The notes beneath the pieces are model-generated. The model searched no databases, was not told the DNA's origin, and was given only the letters and a program-made list of their open reading frames with translations. Positions 1 to 6,436 of a stretch of DNA of 51,554 nucleotides are shown here, one piece after another. The position numbers were made by a program, and so were the translations under genes. The stretch is taken from positions 1-51,554 of the forward strand of contig CAVEAL010000016.1 of the NCBI GenBank assembly GCA_963613665.1. The letters are read 5' to 3'. Every line of letters begins with the position of its first letter. Within the stretch, counting starts at the first letter, position 1. Source of the DNA: F23-B02 sp963613665. GTDB taxonomy: Bacteria > Bacillota > Clostridia > Oscillospirales > Oscillospiraceae.

Positions 1-180
1 GGGGGCAAGACCCGCCTCGAGTTAGATAAACCGCCGTCGAAATCCTTGAAATTTCAAGGATTTCGGTAAAAGCATTTTGAATACTTTCAAAATGCTCGGC
101 GGAAAAGTGCAGTCAAAAAAGTCCCTCGGGGGACTTTTTTGACAAGCTGTGGGGAGAAATGCTTTGCATTTCTCCCCGCA
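1..180 (+). repeat. Copy 1 of a structured multi-hairpin intergenic repeat (5' end cut by the window edge)
   Basis: This copy matches the reverse complement of 37089-37231 at all but two of 143 positions. It contains a perfect 28-nt palindrome (38-65), an 11-bp hairpin with a 4-nt loop (71-96), a six-base stem 31-36/97-102 that encloses both, and a 14-bp hairpin (112-143) with loop TCGG. A further 12-bp perfect hairpin (151-177, loop TTT) follows only in this copy. The two differences from copy 2 both fall in the loop of the 112-143 hairpin. It lies downstream of the minus-strand gene at 191-709. No coding potential was seen. The function is unknown. Confidence 0.9.
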
Positions 181-190
181 GTTTATCAAA

Positions 191-709
191 TTATTTGCCC
201 TCGGTCAAAAGCTTTTCTTTCATTTCCTTGCGCTTTTTGAGGGAAGCGATGCATGCGGGGATGGATACCGCAGGCAGGTCAAGCAGCAGCGCCCAGTCGA
301 TCCAGTCGATGCCCTTTATGAACTGACCCTCGTGCCATACGCCCTTTGCGAGCTTGAAGTAGTTGTGGTTCCATACGCCCCAGATATCGGTCGTCGGCTT
401 CCAGAGGTGGACCTTCAGAAATGCCGCGCTCGTCACGATGCCGCTGGCGGCAACGGTCATGAACGAGGAAGAGCGCTTGTTGCGGACAAGGAACTCCGAA
501 ACCGTCGGCAGGACGTAAACAGCGAGGTTTATTATCCAGAGCTGGAGCGGGATCTTGTAGTTCCACTTTACCGCCTGGCGGATGTGATCTGCGTCGTGCA
601 GCAGTGCCGCTGCGAGAATGGCGAGGTTCCACTTTTCGATAAATGAAGCGGTCTCGTCGTCAATGCGAGTGTCAAGGAATTTTGCTTCGTCTTTTGCAGA
701 CTGTGTCAT
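191..709 (-). CDS. Four-helix membrane protein of unknown function
   Basis: This gene encodes a 172-residue protein I do not recognise. Four hydrophobic stretches are visible, at about residues 27-42, 52-73, 82-100 and 134-156, so it is probably an integral membrane protein. The first helix ends in the polar motif LLHDADHIRQ and the third in KVHLW, giving several intramembrane or juxtamembrane histidines and acids that could bind a metal or cofactor; that is speculation. The C-terminus is a Lys/Glu-rich tail. The ATG start is supported by a GGAGG-type ribosome site about 9 bases upstream. It is a single gene, convergent with the repeat at the window edge and divergent from the YjjG-like gene. 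Confidence 0.75.
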   Translation of the reverse strand: MTQSAKDEAKFLDTRIDDETASFIEKWNLAILAAALLHDADHIRQAVKWNYKIPLQLWIINLAVYVLPTVSEFLVRNKRSSSFMTVAASGIVTSAAFLKVHLWKPTTDIWGVWNHNYFKLAKGVWHEGQFIKGIDWIDWALLLDLPAVSIPACIASLKKRKEMKEKLLTEGK

Positions 710-819
710 TTTCTTTTCCTCCCCAATGATTGAATATTTTAAATATACATTACCACTTGGTTAACAAAAAATTATCACAATACGCCGCAAATGTCAATAT
801 GCAGGAGAGATATTTTTTC

Positions 820-848
820 TTTACACGGTCTGCCTTCTGCTTTATAAT
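820..848 (+). promoter_or_regulatory. Sigma-A promoter of the YjjG-like gene
   Basis: TTTACA (820-825), a 17-bp spacer and a perfect TATAAT (843-848) lie 30 bases upstream of the ATG at 879. A ribosome site TTAGGAGA precedes the start. Confidence 0.75.
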
Positions 849-878
849 ACATGGCATAATGCGTTTAGGAGAAAATTA

Positions 879-1568
879 ATGATAAAGTATGTTTTTCTGG
901 ACATTGACGATACGCTGCTCGACTTCGGCAAGGCCGAGGCTGCGGCGATAAAAAAGACCTTTGACCGCCTCGGCGTACCTTCAACGCCGGAGGTCATCGC
1001 ACGCTACAGCAGGATAAACGACGAGTACTGGGCCCGGCTCGAGCGGCGCGAGGTCACGCGTGAGCAGGTGCTGGTGGGGCGGTTTGATACGCTGTTTGAA
1101 GAGCTCGGCATAAAGAACGTGCCCAGCGAGCTGGCATTGGCAAGCTATGAGTACCTCCTCGGCATAGGACATTATTTTGTTGACGGCGCACCCGAGCTTC
1201 TGGAGGAACTCAAGGGGAAATACGAGCTTTATATCGTCTCAAACGGCACCGCCTCCGTGCAGGACGGCCGCCTTGAAAGCGCCGGCATCGCACCGTATTT
1301 CAAGGACATTTTCATTTCCGAACGCGTCGGAGCGGATAAGCCGTCAAAGAAATTTTTCGAGCTCGTTTTCGGAAGCATCGAGGGCTTTGAGCGCGATAAG
1401 GCCATCATTGTCGGCGACAGACTGTCGTCGGATATCCTCGGCGGCATAAACGCGGGCATAAAAACCTGCTGGTTTAACCCCGCTTATCTCCCGCTGAGCG
1501 GCGATATCATACCCGACTGTGAGATACACGCTCTTTCCGAGCTGCCTGCATTATTGAAAAAACTCTGA
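879..1568 (+). CDS. yjjG: HAD-superfamily 5'-nucleotidase, YjjG type
   Basis: This is a HAD phosphohydrolase of 229 residues. Motif I is DIDDTLLDF near residue 8 (Asp nucleophile and acid/base Asp). Motif II is the Ser-Asn-Gly of IVSNGTASV near 124, motif III the Lys of GADKPSKKFF and motif IV GDRLSSDILGG near 180. The run GGINAGIKTCWFN after motif IV is typical of the YjjG branch, which dephosphorylates pyrimidine and non-canonical nucleoside monophosphates in the cytosol; the helical cap sits between motifs I and II. It has its own promoter (820-848) and ends inside a bidirectional terminator shared with the convergent phosphopantetheinyl transferase gene. The family is confident; the substrate is inferred. 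Confidence 0.85.
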   Translation: MIKYVFLDIDDTLLDFGKAEAAAIKKTFDRLGVPSTPEVIARYSRINDEYWARLERREVTREQVLVGRFDTLFEELGIKNVPSELALASYEYLLGIGHYFVDGAPELLEELKGKYELYIVSNGTASVQDGRLESAGIAPYFKDIFISERVGADKPSKKFFELVFGSIEGFERDKAIIVGDRLSSDILGGINAGIKTCWFNPAYLPLSGDIIPDCEIHALSELPALLKKL

Positions 1569-1590
1569 GGAGCAAACCTCAGAGTTTTTC
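1557..1590. terminator. Bidirectional Rho-independent terminator
   Basis: The stem AACTCTGAGG/CCTCAGAGTT (1561-1570/1577-1586) has A-runs on the left and T-runs on the right. It contains the stop codons of both converging genes (TGA at 1566-1568 on plus, TCA at 1579-1581 read on minus). Confidence 0.85.
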
Positions 1591-2157
1591 TTCTATAAGC
1601 TCGATGCTGCCGGTGTCACGCGCATTTACGCAGCAGCCGATGTGATACCCGCCGTGCCTGATACTATGAAATATATAGCCCTCGACACCCTGCACGACTG
1701 AGAAGCCGCGCACGTCGCCGAGGCGAAGATCGGCGGCCTTTATATAGCTTTCCTTGAGTGTCCACAGACGGCAGAACTCATCATCGGGGCTCTGGGAGCT
1801 TCTTACGAGCTCCGCCTCGTCGGGCAGGAAAAAACGTTCTGCCAAACGAAGCGAGTCCGTGCGCGCAAGCTCGATATCGGCGCCGACGGGCGCGTCGGAG
1901 ACCGCGCACAGCGCATAGTCTCCGCAGTGAGCCAGCGAGAAGCAGACACCGTCGGGAAAGAACGGCTTGCCGTTTGCCGAGAGGGAATAGCCGCAGTGCC
2001 CCACGGCTTTTTCGAGCAGCAGCTCAGCGCCGAGGCTGCGCCGCCTGTCGCCGCTGCTTTTGAGCCGCAGCGTCTTTTCGCGGCGCTGCGGCGATACCGC
2101 AGCGAGGCAGGACTCGATGTCGAGCCCGGTCACGTCGGCGATATAGAGCTTCGTCAT
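1579..2157 (-). CDS. 4'-phosphopantetheinyl transferase (Sfp/AcpT-like)
   Basis: This 192-residue protein would transfer the 4'-phosphopantetheine arm of CoA to a serine of a carrier protein. Visible family motifs are GKPFF near residue 64, FSLAHCGDYAL near 73-83, the Mg-binding GADIE near 91-96 and the WTLKESYIKA box near 131-140, whose Glu and Lys are catalytic. At this length it resembles Sfp-type two-subdomain enzymes more than short AcpS. Its start overlaps the stop of the upstream HD-domain gene by four bases (ATGA), which suggests translational coupling. No NRPS, PKS or acyl carrier gene lies in the window, so the target is unknown; fatty-acid ACP is the simplest guess. Confidence 0.85.
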   Translation of the reverse strand: MTKLYIADVTGLDIESCLAAVSPQRREKTLRLKSSGDRRRSLGAELLLEKAVGHCGYSLSANGKPFFPDGVCFSLAHCGDYALCAVSDAPVGADIELARTDSLRLAERFFLPDEAELVRSSQSPDDEFCRLWTLKESYIKAADLRLGDVRGFSVVQGVEGYIFHSIRHGGYHIGCCVNARDTGSIELIEEKL

Positions 2158-2696
2158 GCTCTCATCGCGTCGATGGTTTTCTGAATGAGCGTGTCAAGAT
2201 CCCAGCCGCACATCTCCGCTCCGCGCAGAATGACGTCGCGTGAGCAGCCGGCGGCAAACTTCTTGTCCTTGAATTTTTTCTTCACCGACTTTACCTCCAT
2301 GTCGGTGATGCCCGTCGGGCGCATGAGCGCGACCGCGCCGATAAGACCCGTGAGCTCGTCGGTCGCAAACAGCACCTTTTCCATGAAAAGCTCGGGCTCT
2401 ACGTCAATGCATATGCCGTAGCCATGGCTGATGACGGCATGGATAACGCCCTCGTCTATATCCAGCTCGTGCAGCATTTCGTTTGCCTTGACGCAGTGCT
2501 GCTCGGGATAGAGCTCAAAATCTATATCGTGGAGCATGCCGACGGCAGCCCAGTATTCAACGCGCTCGGGGTCGTATTCCTTTGCAAGCTCGCCCATGAC
2601 CTTGGAAACGGTCTCCGCGTGCTGAATGTGGAACGGCTCCTTGTTATACTTTTCTACAAGCTCTTTTGCCTGCTCAACTGTGGGAATGTAGCTCAT
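2154..2696 (-). CDS. HD-domain phosphohydrolase-like protein
   Basis: This 180-residue protein has an HD-superfamily metal site: a His in HIQHAETV near residue 23-28, the HD doublet in GMLHDIDFELYP near 56, then VISHGYG near 89-92 and an Asp in FATDELTGLI near 112. HD proteins hydrolyse phosphoester bonds in nucleotides or nucleic acids; the substrate here cannot be read from sequence. It is translated just upstream of, and overlapping, the phosphopantetheinyl transferase. Its promoter at 2727-2755 is divergent from that of the glycosyltransferase. An AGGAGG-type ribosome site supports the start. The family is clear; the reaction is unassigned. Confidence 0.8.
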   Translation of the reverse strand: MSYIPTVEQAKELVEKYNKEPFHIQHAETVSKVMGELAKEYDPERVEYWAAVGMLHDIDFELYPEQHCVKANEMLHELDIDEGVIHAVISHGYGICIDVEPELFMEKVLFATDELTGLIGAVALMRPTGITDMEVKSVKKKFKDKKFAAGCSRDVILRGAEMCGWDLDTLIQKTIDAMRA

Positions 2697-2726
2697 GTGT
2701 GTTGCCTCCTGAAAATATGATGCACT

Positions 2727-2755
2727 ATTTTACAGCAATAACATATATAAATCAA
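2727..2755 (-). promoter_or_regulatory. Promoter of the HD-domain/PPTase operon
   Basis: On the minus strand: TTGATT (2755-2750), 17 bp, TAAAAT (2732-2727). It lies back to back with the plus-strand promoter at 2764-2792, eight bases away, so the two probably compete. Confidence 0.65.
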
Positions 2756-2763
2756 CTTATTAA

Positions 2764-2792
2764 TTGACAGTGCGGGGGCAATGGATTAAAAT
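2764..2792 (+). promoter_or_regulatory. Promoter of the GT2 glycosyltransferase gene
   Basis: TTGACA (2764-2769), a 17-bp spacer and TAAAAT (2787-2792) lie 29 bases upstream of the ATG. A GAGGAGG ribosome site is at about 2811-2817. Confidence 0.7.
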
Positions 2793-2821
2793 TTATGCAG
2801 TAAATCAGCGAGGAGGCAGAC

Positions 2822-3778
2822 ATGGAGCATCCCGTTTTGTACATTGTGATACCCTGCTACAACGAGCAGGAGGTGCTGCCGATAACGGCGCCGATGTTTT
2901 TAAATAAGCTGCATGAGCTCGAAGATGCGGGACTCATATCCGGTGAAAGCCGCATTCTGTTCGTAAACGACGGCAGCAGCGACGCGACGTGGGACATCAT
3001 CTGCCGTCTTGCCGCCGAAGACGGGCACTTCATCGGCATAAGCCAGAGCCGCAACCGCGGCCATCAGAACGCCGTGCTCGCTGGACTCATGGAGGCGAAG
3101 GAGCACTGTGATATAAGCATTTCGATCGACTGCGACGGACAGGACGATATAAACGCTATGGACGATATGGTAAGAGGCTATCTCAACGGCTGCGATATAG
3201 TCTACGGCGTGCGCTCTGACCGCGGCAGCGACAGCTTTTTCAAGCGCAGCACCGCGCAGGGCTTTTATAAGTTCCTCTCGGCCATGGGCGCGGACATCGT
3301 GTATAACCACGCAGACTACCGGCTCATAAGCGCACGGGCACTGCGTGAGCTTGCAAAATTCGGAGAGGTGAACCTCTTCCTGCGCGGCATGGTGCCGCTT
3401 GTCGGCTTTAAGAGCACGAGCGTAGAGTATAAGCGCACAGAGCGCATTGCCGGAAAAAGCAAATACCCCCTGCGCAAAATGCTCGCCCTTGCCGGAGACG
3501 GCATAACGAGCCTTTCCGTAAAGCCGCTGCGGCTGATTATGAGCTTCGGCCTCATCGTCGCATTCCTGAGCTTCGTCGGCGTTATATGGGCGATAGTTTC
3601 CGCCATCGGCGGACATGCCGTAGCCGGTTGGGCGAGCACGACCTGCATAATCTGCTTTGTCAGCGGCGTGCAGCTTATGTGCATGGGCATAATCGGCGAG
3701 TATATCGGTAAGATATATATGGAAACGAAGCACCGTCCGCGCTATATCATATCCGAGCGGACATGGGACAAAGATTAA
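2822..3778 (+). CDS. Family 2 glycosyltransferase, GtrB/DPM1-like, membrane anchored
   Basis: This 318-residue protein has an N-terminal GT-A domain: VIPCYNEQE near residue 10, FVNDGSSD near 48, SRNRGHQNAVLAG near 78-90 and the metal-binding SIDCDGQDD near 100. RGMVPLVGF and GKSKYPLRKM near 195-225 are typical of the polyprenyl-phosphate sugar transferases GtrB, ArnC and DPM1. Two transmembrane helices follow (about 235-260 and 267-292). The expected reaction moves a sugar from a nucleotide donor to undecaprenyl phosphate on the inner face of the membrane, for later glycosylation of wall polymers or proteins. No flippase or transferase partner is adjacent. The family is sure, the sugar unknown. 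Confidence 0.88.
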   Translation: MEHPVLYIVIPCYNEQEVLPITAPMFLNKLHELEDAGLISGESRILFVNDGSSDATWDIICRLAAEDGHFIGISQSRNRGHQNAVLAGLMEAKEHCDISISIDCDGQDDINAMDDMVRGYLNGCDIVYGVRSDRGSDSFFKRSTAQGFYKFLSAMGADIVYNHADYRLISARALRELAKFGEVNLFLRGMVPLVGFKSTSVEYKRTERIAGKSKYPLRKMLALAGDGITSLSVKPLRLIMSFGLIVAFLSFVGVIWAIVSAIGGHAVAGWASTTCIICFVSGVQLMCMGIIGEYIGKIYMETKHRPRYIISERTWDKD

Positions 3779-3781
3779 GAC

Positions 3782-3810
3782 TTGTTTAATGAACAAATGT
3801 CTGATATAAT
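3782..3810 (+). promoter_or_regulatory. Promoter of the small membrane protein and Nudix genes
   Basis: TTGTTT (3782-3787), a 17-bp spacer and a perfect TATAAT (3805-3810) lie 36 bases upstream of the ATG at 3847. Confidence 0.7.
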
Positions 3811-3846
3811 GCAGTCATCTGATATTAAGGATAAGGAGATATTGCA

Positions 3847-4089
3847 ATGAACTATTGGAGCACCGCCCGCAGGGGCGTTCTCGGACTCGGCGCGGCATCG
3901 ATCGCCTATGCCGTCTGGAAGAAGAACCCCGTCGTGCCTCTGGCACTGTACGGCATGCATCTCGCAGAGTACTTCCTCGTCGCCAAAAAGGCAGGCAAAA
4001 AGGTCTGGTATGACGATACGCGCTGCTTTATAAACACCGTGCTCTACGGCTTCACCTTCTGGCTTCCCATGAAGCTTGAGATCGAGTGA
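3847..4089 (+). CDS. Small membrane protein of unknown function (80 aa)
   Basis: This is a short gene with a good ribosome site (AAGGAGAT) and its own consensus promoter, so it is likely real. The product has two weakly hydrophobic segments, about residues 10-23 and 28-45, and an aromatic stretch near the C-terminus (LYGFTFWLP). I do not recognise the family. A terminator hairpin follows at 4099-4130 and partly separates it from the Nudix gene. Partial readthrough would place both in one transcript. Confidence 0.65.
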   Translation: MNYWSTARRGVLGLGAASIAYAVWKKNPVVPLALYGMHLAEYFLVAKKAGKKVWYDDTRCFINTVLYGFTFWLPMKLEIE

Positions 4090-4098
4090 GACAAGCAG

Positions 4099-4130
4099 AA
4101 AAATTTCCGGCCAGGGAGCCGGAAATTTTT
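4099..4130 (+). terminator. Rho-independent terminator or attenuator before the Nudix gene
   Basis: Arms AAAAATTTCCGG (4099-4110) and CCGGAAATTTTT (4119-4130) form a 12-bp stem with an 8-base loop and a T-run. The ribosome site of the next gene follows at once, so some readthrough is likely. Confidence 0.75.
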
Positions 4131-4145
4131 ATATGGAGGAAAAAC

Positions 4146-4616
4146 ATGCTCAATACGACCCTGTGCTATATAAGCCGCGGCAGCGAATATCTCATGCTGC
4201 ACCGCGTGAAAAAGAAAAACGACGTTAATCACGATAAATGGATCGGCATCGGCGGAAAATTCGAGGCCGACGAGAGCCCCGACGAGTGCCTTCTGCGAGA
4301 GGCGAGGGAGGAGACGGGACTTACGCTCACCTCATGGCGCTGCCGGGGCATAGTCACGTTCGTGAACACGCAATGCGAGTCGGAATACATGCACCTTTTC
4401 ACTGCCGACGGCTTCGAGGGCAAGCTCAAAGACTGCGACGAGGGCGAGCTTGAGTGGATAGACCGCCGAAAGCTCTGCGAGCTCACGCTCTGGGAGGGCG
4501 ATAAGATATTTCTGCGCCTTTTGGAAAACGACTCTGAGCCCTTTTTCCTCTTGAAGCTCTGCTATGACGGCGATGAACTCAAAAGCGCTGTCTTAAACGG
4601 CAAGAGGATAAGATAA
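4146..4616 (+). CDS. Nudix hydrolase, MutT/MTH1-like (8-oxo-dGTP diphosphatase type)
   Basis: This gene encodes 156 residues. The Nudix box begins at GGKFEADESPDECLLREA and continues with REETGL, matching G-x5-E-x7-REUxEExGU exactly. WIGIGGKFE with DESPDEC just before and inside the box is typical of the MutT/MTH1 group that removes oxidised purine nucleotides; other Nudix substrates are possible. I chose the ATG at 4146 because GGAGG sits 7 bases upstream; an in-frame ATG at 4086 would put the start inside the preceding gene and translate through a terminator stem. The gene is followed by a GC-rich hairpin at 4625-4646. Confidence 0.85.
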   Translation: MLNTTLCYISRGSEYLMLHRVKKKNDVNHDKWIGIGGKFEADESPDECLLREAREETGLTLTSWRCRGIVTFVNTQCESEYMHLFTADGFEGKLKDCDEGELEWIDRRKLCELTLWEGDKIFLRLLENDSEPFFLLKLCYDGDELKSAVLNGKRIR

Positions 4617-4624
4617 AAAAACAG

Positions 4625-4646
4625 GCCGGAGCAGCAGCTCCGGCTT
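4625..4646 (+). terminator. Hairpin after the Nudix gene
   Basis: The stem GCCGGAGC/GCTCCGGC (4625-4632/4637-4644) has loop AGCA. It is followed by only two T residues, so it is a weak terminator. The rest of 4647-4780 holds no gene I can support; it is rich in small GC hairpins. Confidence 0.5.
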
Positions 4647-4781
4647 CGGCGTGTCAAAAACCCCCACATTTTTTGTAATGCTTGTGCTTTACGAAAAATC
4701 TCGCTGCGCCGACGCTGCTGCGCGGCAGCCTTTACTTTAACCTCCGCATATTGTACTCTTCATTCATAAAAACTGTTTTAC

Positions 4782-4815
4782 AGCAGCCACGGCGGTCATC
4801 TTCGCCGTGGCTGCT
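4782..4815 (-). terminator. Probable terminator of proS
   Basis: Perfect 13-bp arms (4782-4794 and 4803-4815) with an 8-base loop lie 16 bases beyond the proS stop. On the minus strand the stem is followed within about ten bases by short T-runs rather than a continuous one. Confidence 0.6.
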
Positions 4816-4830
4816 TAATTGATCTGATAT

Positions 4831-6267
4831 TTAGTATGCTACGCCCCAGTAGATCATGTGCTTTGCCTTTTTGCCGCAGATGGGGCAGGTGTTGCCGAGA
4901 TTTTCCTGATCGAAGGGGATGCAGCGCGAGGACATGCCCGCCTGCTCCTTCATCTTCATCTCACACTCAAGCTCGCCGCACCACATGGTCTTTATGAAGC
5001 CGCCCTTTTCCTCCTGGAGCTGCTTTGCCTCCTCAAGGGAGTGCGCCTCGAAGATGTGCTCGTCGAGGTTTTTCTTGGCCTTGTCGAACAGACCCTGCTG
5101 CACTGCGTCGAGCAGCTCGGGAACCTTTTCCGTAAGTTCAGAGAGCGCAACGGAGACCTTCTCGCCGTTATCGCGCCTTACGGCCATGCACACGCCGTTT
5201 TCAATATCGCGCGGGCCGATCTCAATGCGCAGAGGAACGCCCTTCATCTCATACTGTGCGCACTTCCAGCCGAGGCTGTTGTCGCTGAGGTCTATCTTGA
5301 CGCGGATGCCCGCCGCCCTGAGAGCGGCGTACAGCTCGTTGGCCTTCTCGGTGACACCCGGCTTGTGCTGCGCAACGGGGACGACGATGACCTGCACGGG
5401 CGCGATGCGCGGAGGCAGGACCAGACCGTTATTGTCGCCGTGGGTCATGATGATACCGCCGATGACGCGGGTGGACAGACCCCAGGAGGTCTGGTGCGGA
5501 TGCTGCTGCCTGTTCTCGCGGTCGGTGAAGGTGATGTTGAACTGCTCGGCAAAGCCGGTACCGAAGTAATGGCTTGTGCCGGACTGGAGCGCCTTGTGGT
5601 CGTGCATCATGCACTCGATGGTGTAGGTGTTTACGGCGCCGGCGAACTTTTCCTTCTCGGTCTTGTTGCCGCGGATGACGGGCATGGCAAGGTAATTTTC
5701 ACACAGGTCGGCGTAGACCTCAAGCTGATGCAGCGTCTCCTCGCGTGCCTCGGCCTCGGTCTCGTGCAGAGTATGCCCCTCCTGCCAGAGGAACTCTCTG
5801 CCGCGCAGGAAGGGACGCGTTGTCTTTTCCCAGCGGAGTACGGAGCACCACTGATTGTACAGCATCGGAAGATCTCGCCATGAATGCACCGTGTGGCTCC
5901 AGTGATCGCAGAAAAGCGTCTCGGAGGTCGGGCGTATGCACAGCCTTTCCGGCAGCTCCTCCGAGCCGCCGACCGTTACCCATGCGCACTCTGGCGCGAA
6001 GCCCTCAACGTGATCCTTTTCCTTCTGAAGCAGGCTCTCGGGTATGAGCATGGGCATGGATACGTTTTCGTGTCCGCCCTCCTTGAACATCCTGTCGAGC
6101 TCCTTCTGTATATTCTCCCAAATGGCGTAGCCGTATGGGCGCAGGATGAAAAGTCCTTTAACGCCGGAGTAATCGACCAGCTCCGCCTTTGTGCATACGT
6201 CGGTGAACCATTGGGCGAAGTCCTGCTCCATATCGGTTATCTGCTCAACTTTTTTATCCTTTGCCAT
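4831..6267 (-). CDS. proS: Prolyl-tRNA synthetase, short ProS3/archaeal-type form
   Basis: This 478-residue class II synthetase charges tRNA-Pro. Class II motifs are visible: motif 2 around VLRWEKTTRPFLRGREFLWQ and motif 3 near the GLSTRVIGGIIMTHGD stretch. An anticodon-binding domain follows near residue 280, and a C-terminal zinc-like CPICGKK segment precedes the terminal Tyr. It has no insertion (editing) domain, and its length fits the eukaryote/archaeal-like ProS found in many Firmicutes. The start at 6267 has AAGGAG 8 bases upstream; an in-frame ATG ten codons earlier lies in the leader. The short leader contains no T-box sequence, unlike cysS in this window. Confidence 0.95.
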   Translation of the reverse strand: MAKDKKVEQITDMEQDFAQWFTDVCTKAELVDYSGVKGLFILRPYGYAIWENIQKELDRMFKEGGHENVSMPMLIPESLLQKEKDHVEGFAPECAWVTVGGSEELPERLCIRPTSETLFCDHWSHTVHSWRDLPMLYNQWCSVLRWEKTTRPFLRGREFLWQEGHTLHETEAEAREETLHQLEVYADLCENYLAMPVIRGNKTEKEKFAGAVNTYTIECMMHDHKALQSGTSHYFGTGFAEQFNITFTDRENRQQHPHQTSWGLSTRVIGGIIMTHGDNNGLVLPPRIAPVQVIVVPVAQHKPGVTEKANELYAALRAAGIRVKIDLSDNSLGWKCAQYEMKGVPLRIEIGPRDIENGVCMAVRRDNGEKVSVALSELTEKVPELLDAVQQGLFDKAKKNLDEHIFEAHSLEEAKQLQEEKGGFIKTMWCGELECEMKMKEQAGMSSRCIPFDQENLGNTCPICGKKAKHMIYWGVAY

Positions 6268-6300
6268 TGTTATTCTCCTTATTATTATAATAACCAATAT

Positions 6301-6329
6301 ATTTTATCCAACAAGGCAGAGCTTGTCAA
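6301..6329 (-). promoter_or_regulatory. proS promoter
   Basis: On the minus strand: TTGACA (6329-6324), 17 bp, TAAAAT (6306-6301), about 34 bases before the start codon. It is divergent from the promoter at 6364-6392. Confidence 0.75.
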
Positions 6330-6363
6330 CACATTTTACCGACATTCCGTTAACACAAAAATC

Positions 6364-6392
6364 TTGACCTGAGTGAACTTTTTGACTATAAT
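6364..6392 (+). promoter_or_regulatory. Promoter of the HAAS-like membrane protein gene
   Basis: TTGACC (6364-6369), a 17-bp spacer and TATAAT (6387-6392). The likely transcript start is near 6399, leaving a leader of about 40-45 bases that ends in a full-length Shine-Dalgarno sequence. Confidence 0.75.
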
Positions 6393-6436
6393 AATATAGA
6401 TTTATTATATGTGTGTGTTTTTAAAACCCTTCGGAG

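Noticed and set aside
6268..6436. A T-box in front of proS
   Set aside because: No TGGNACCGCG-like core; the leader from the promoter to the start is only about 30 bases.
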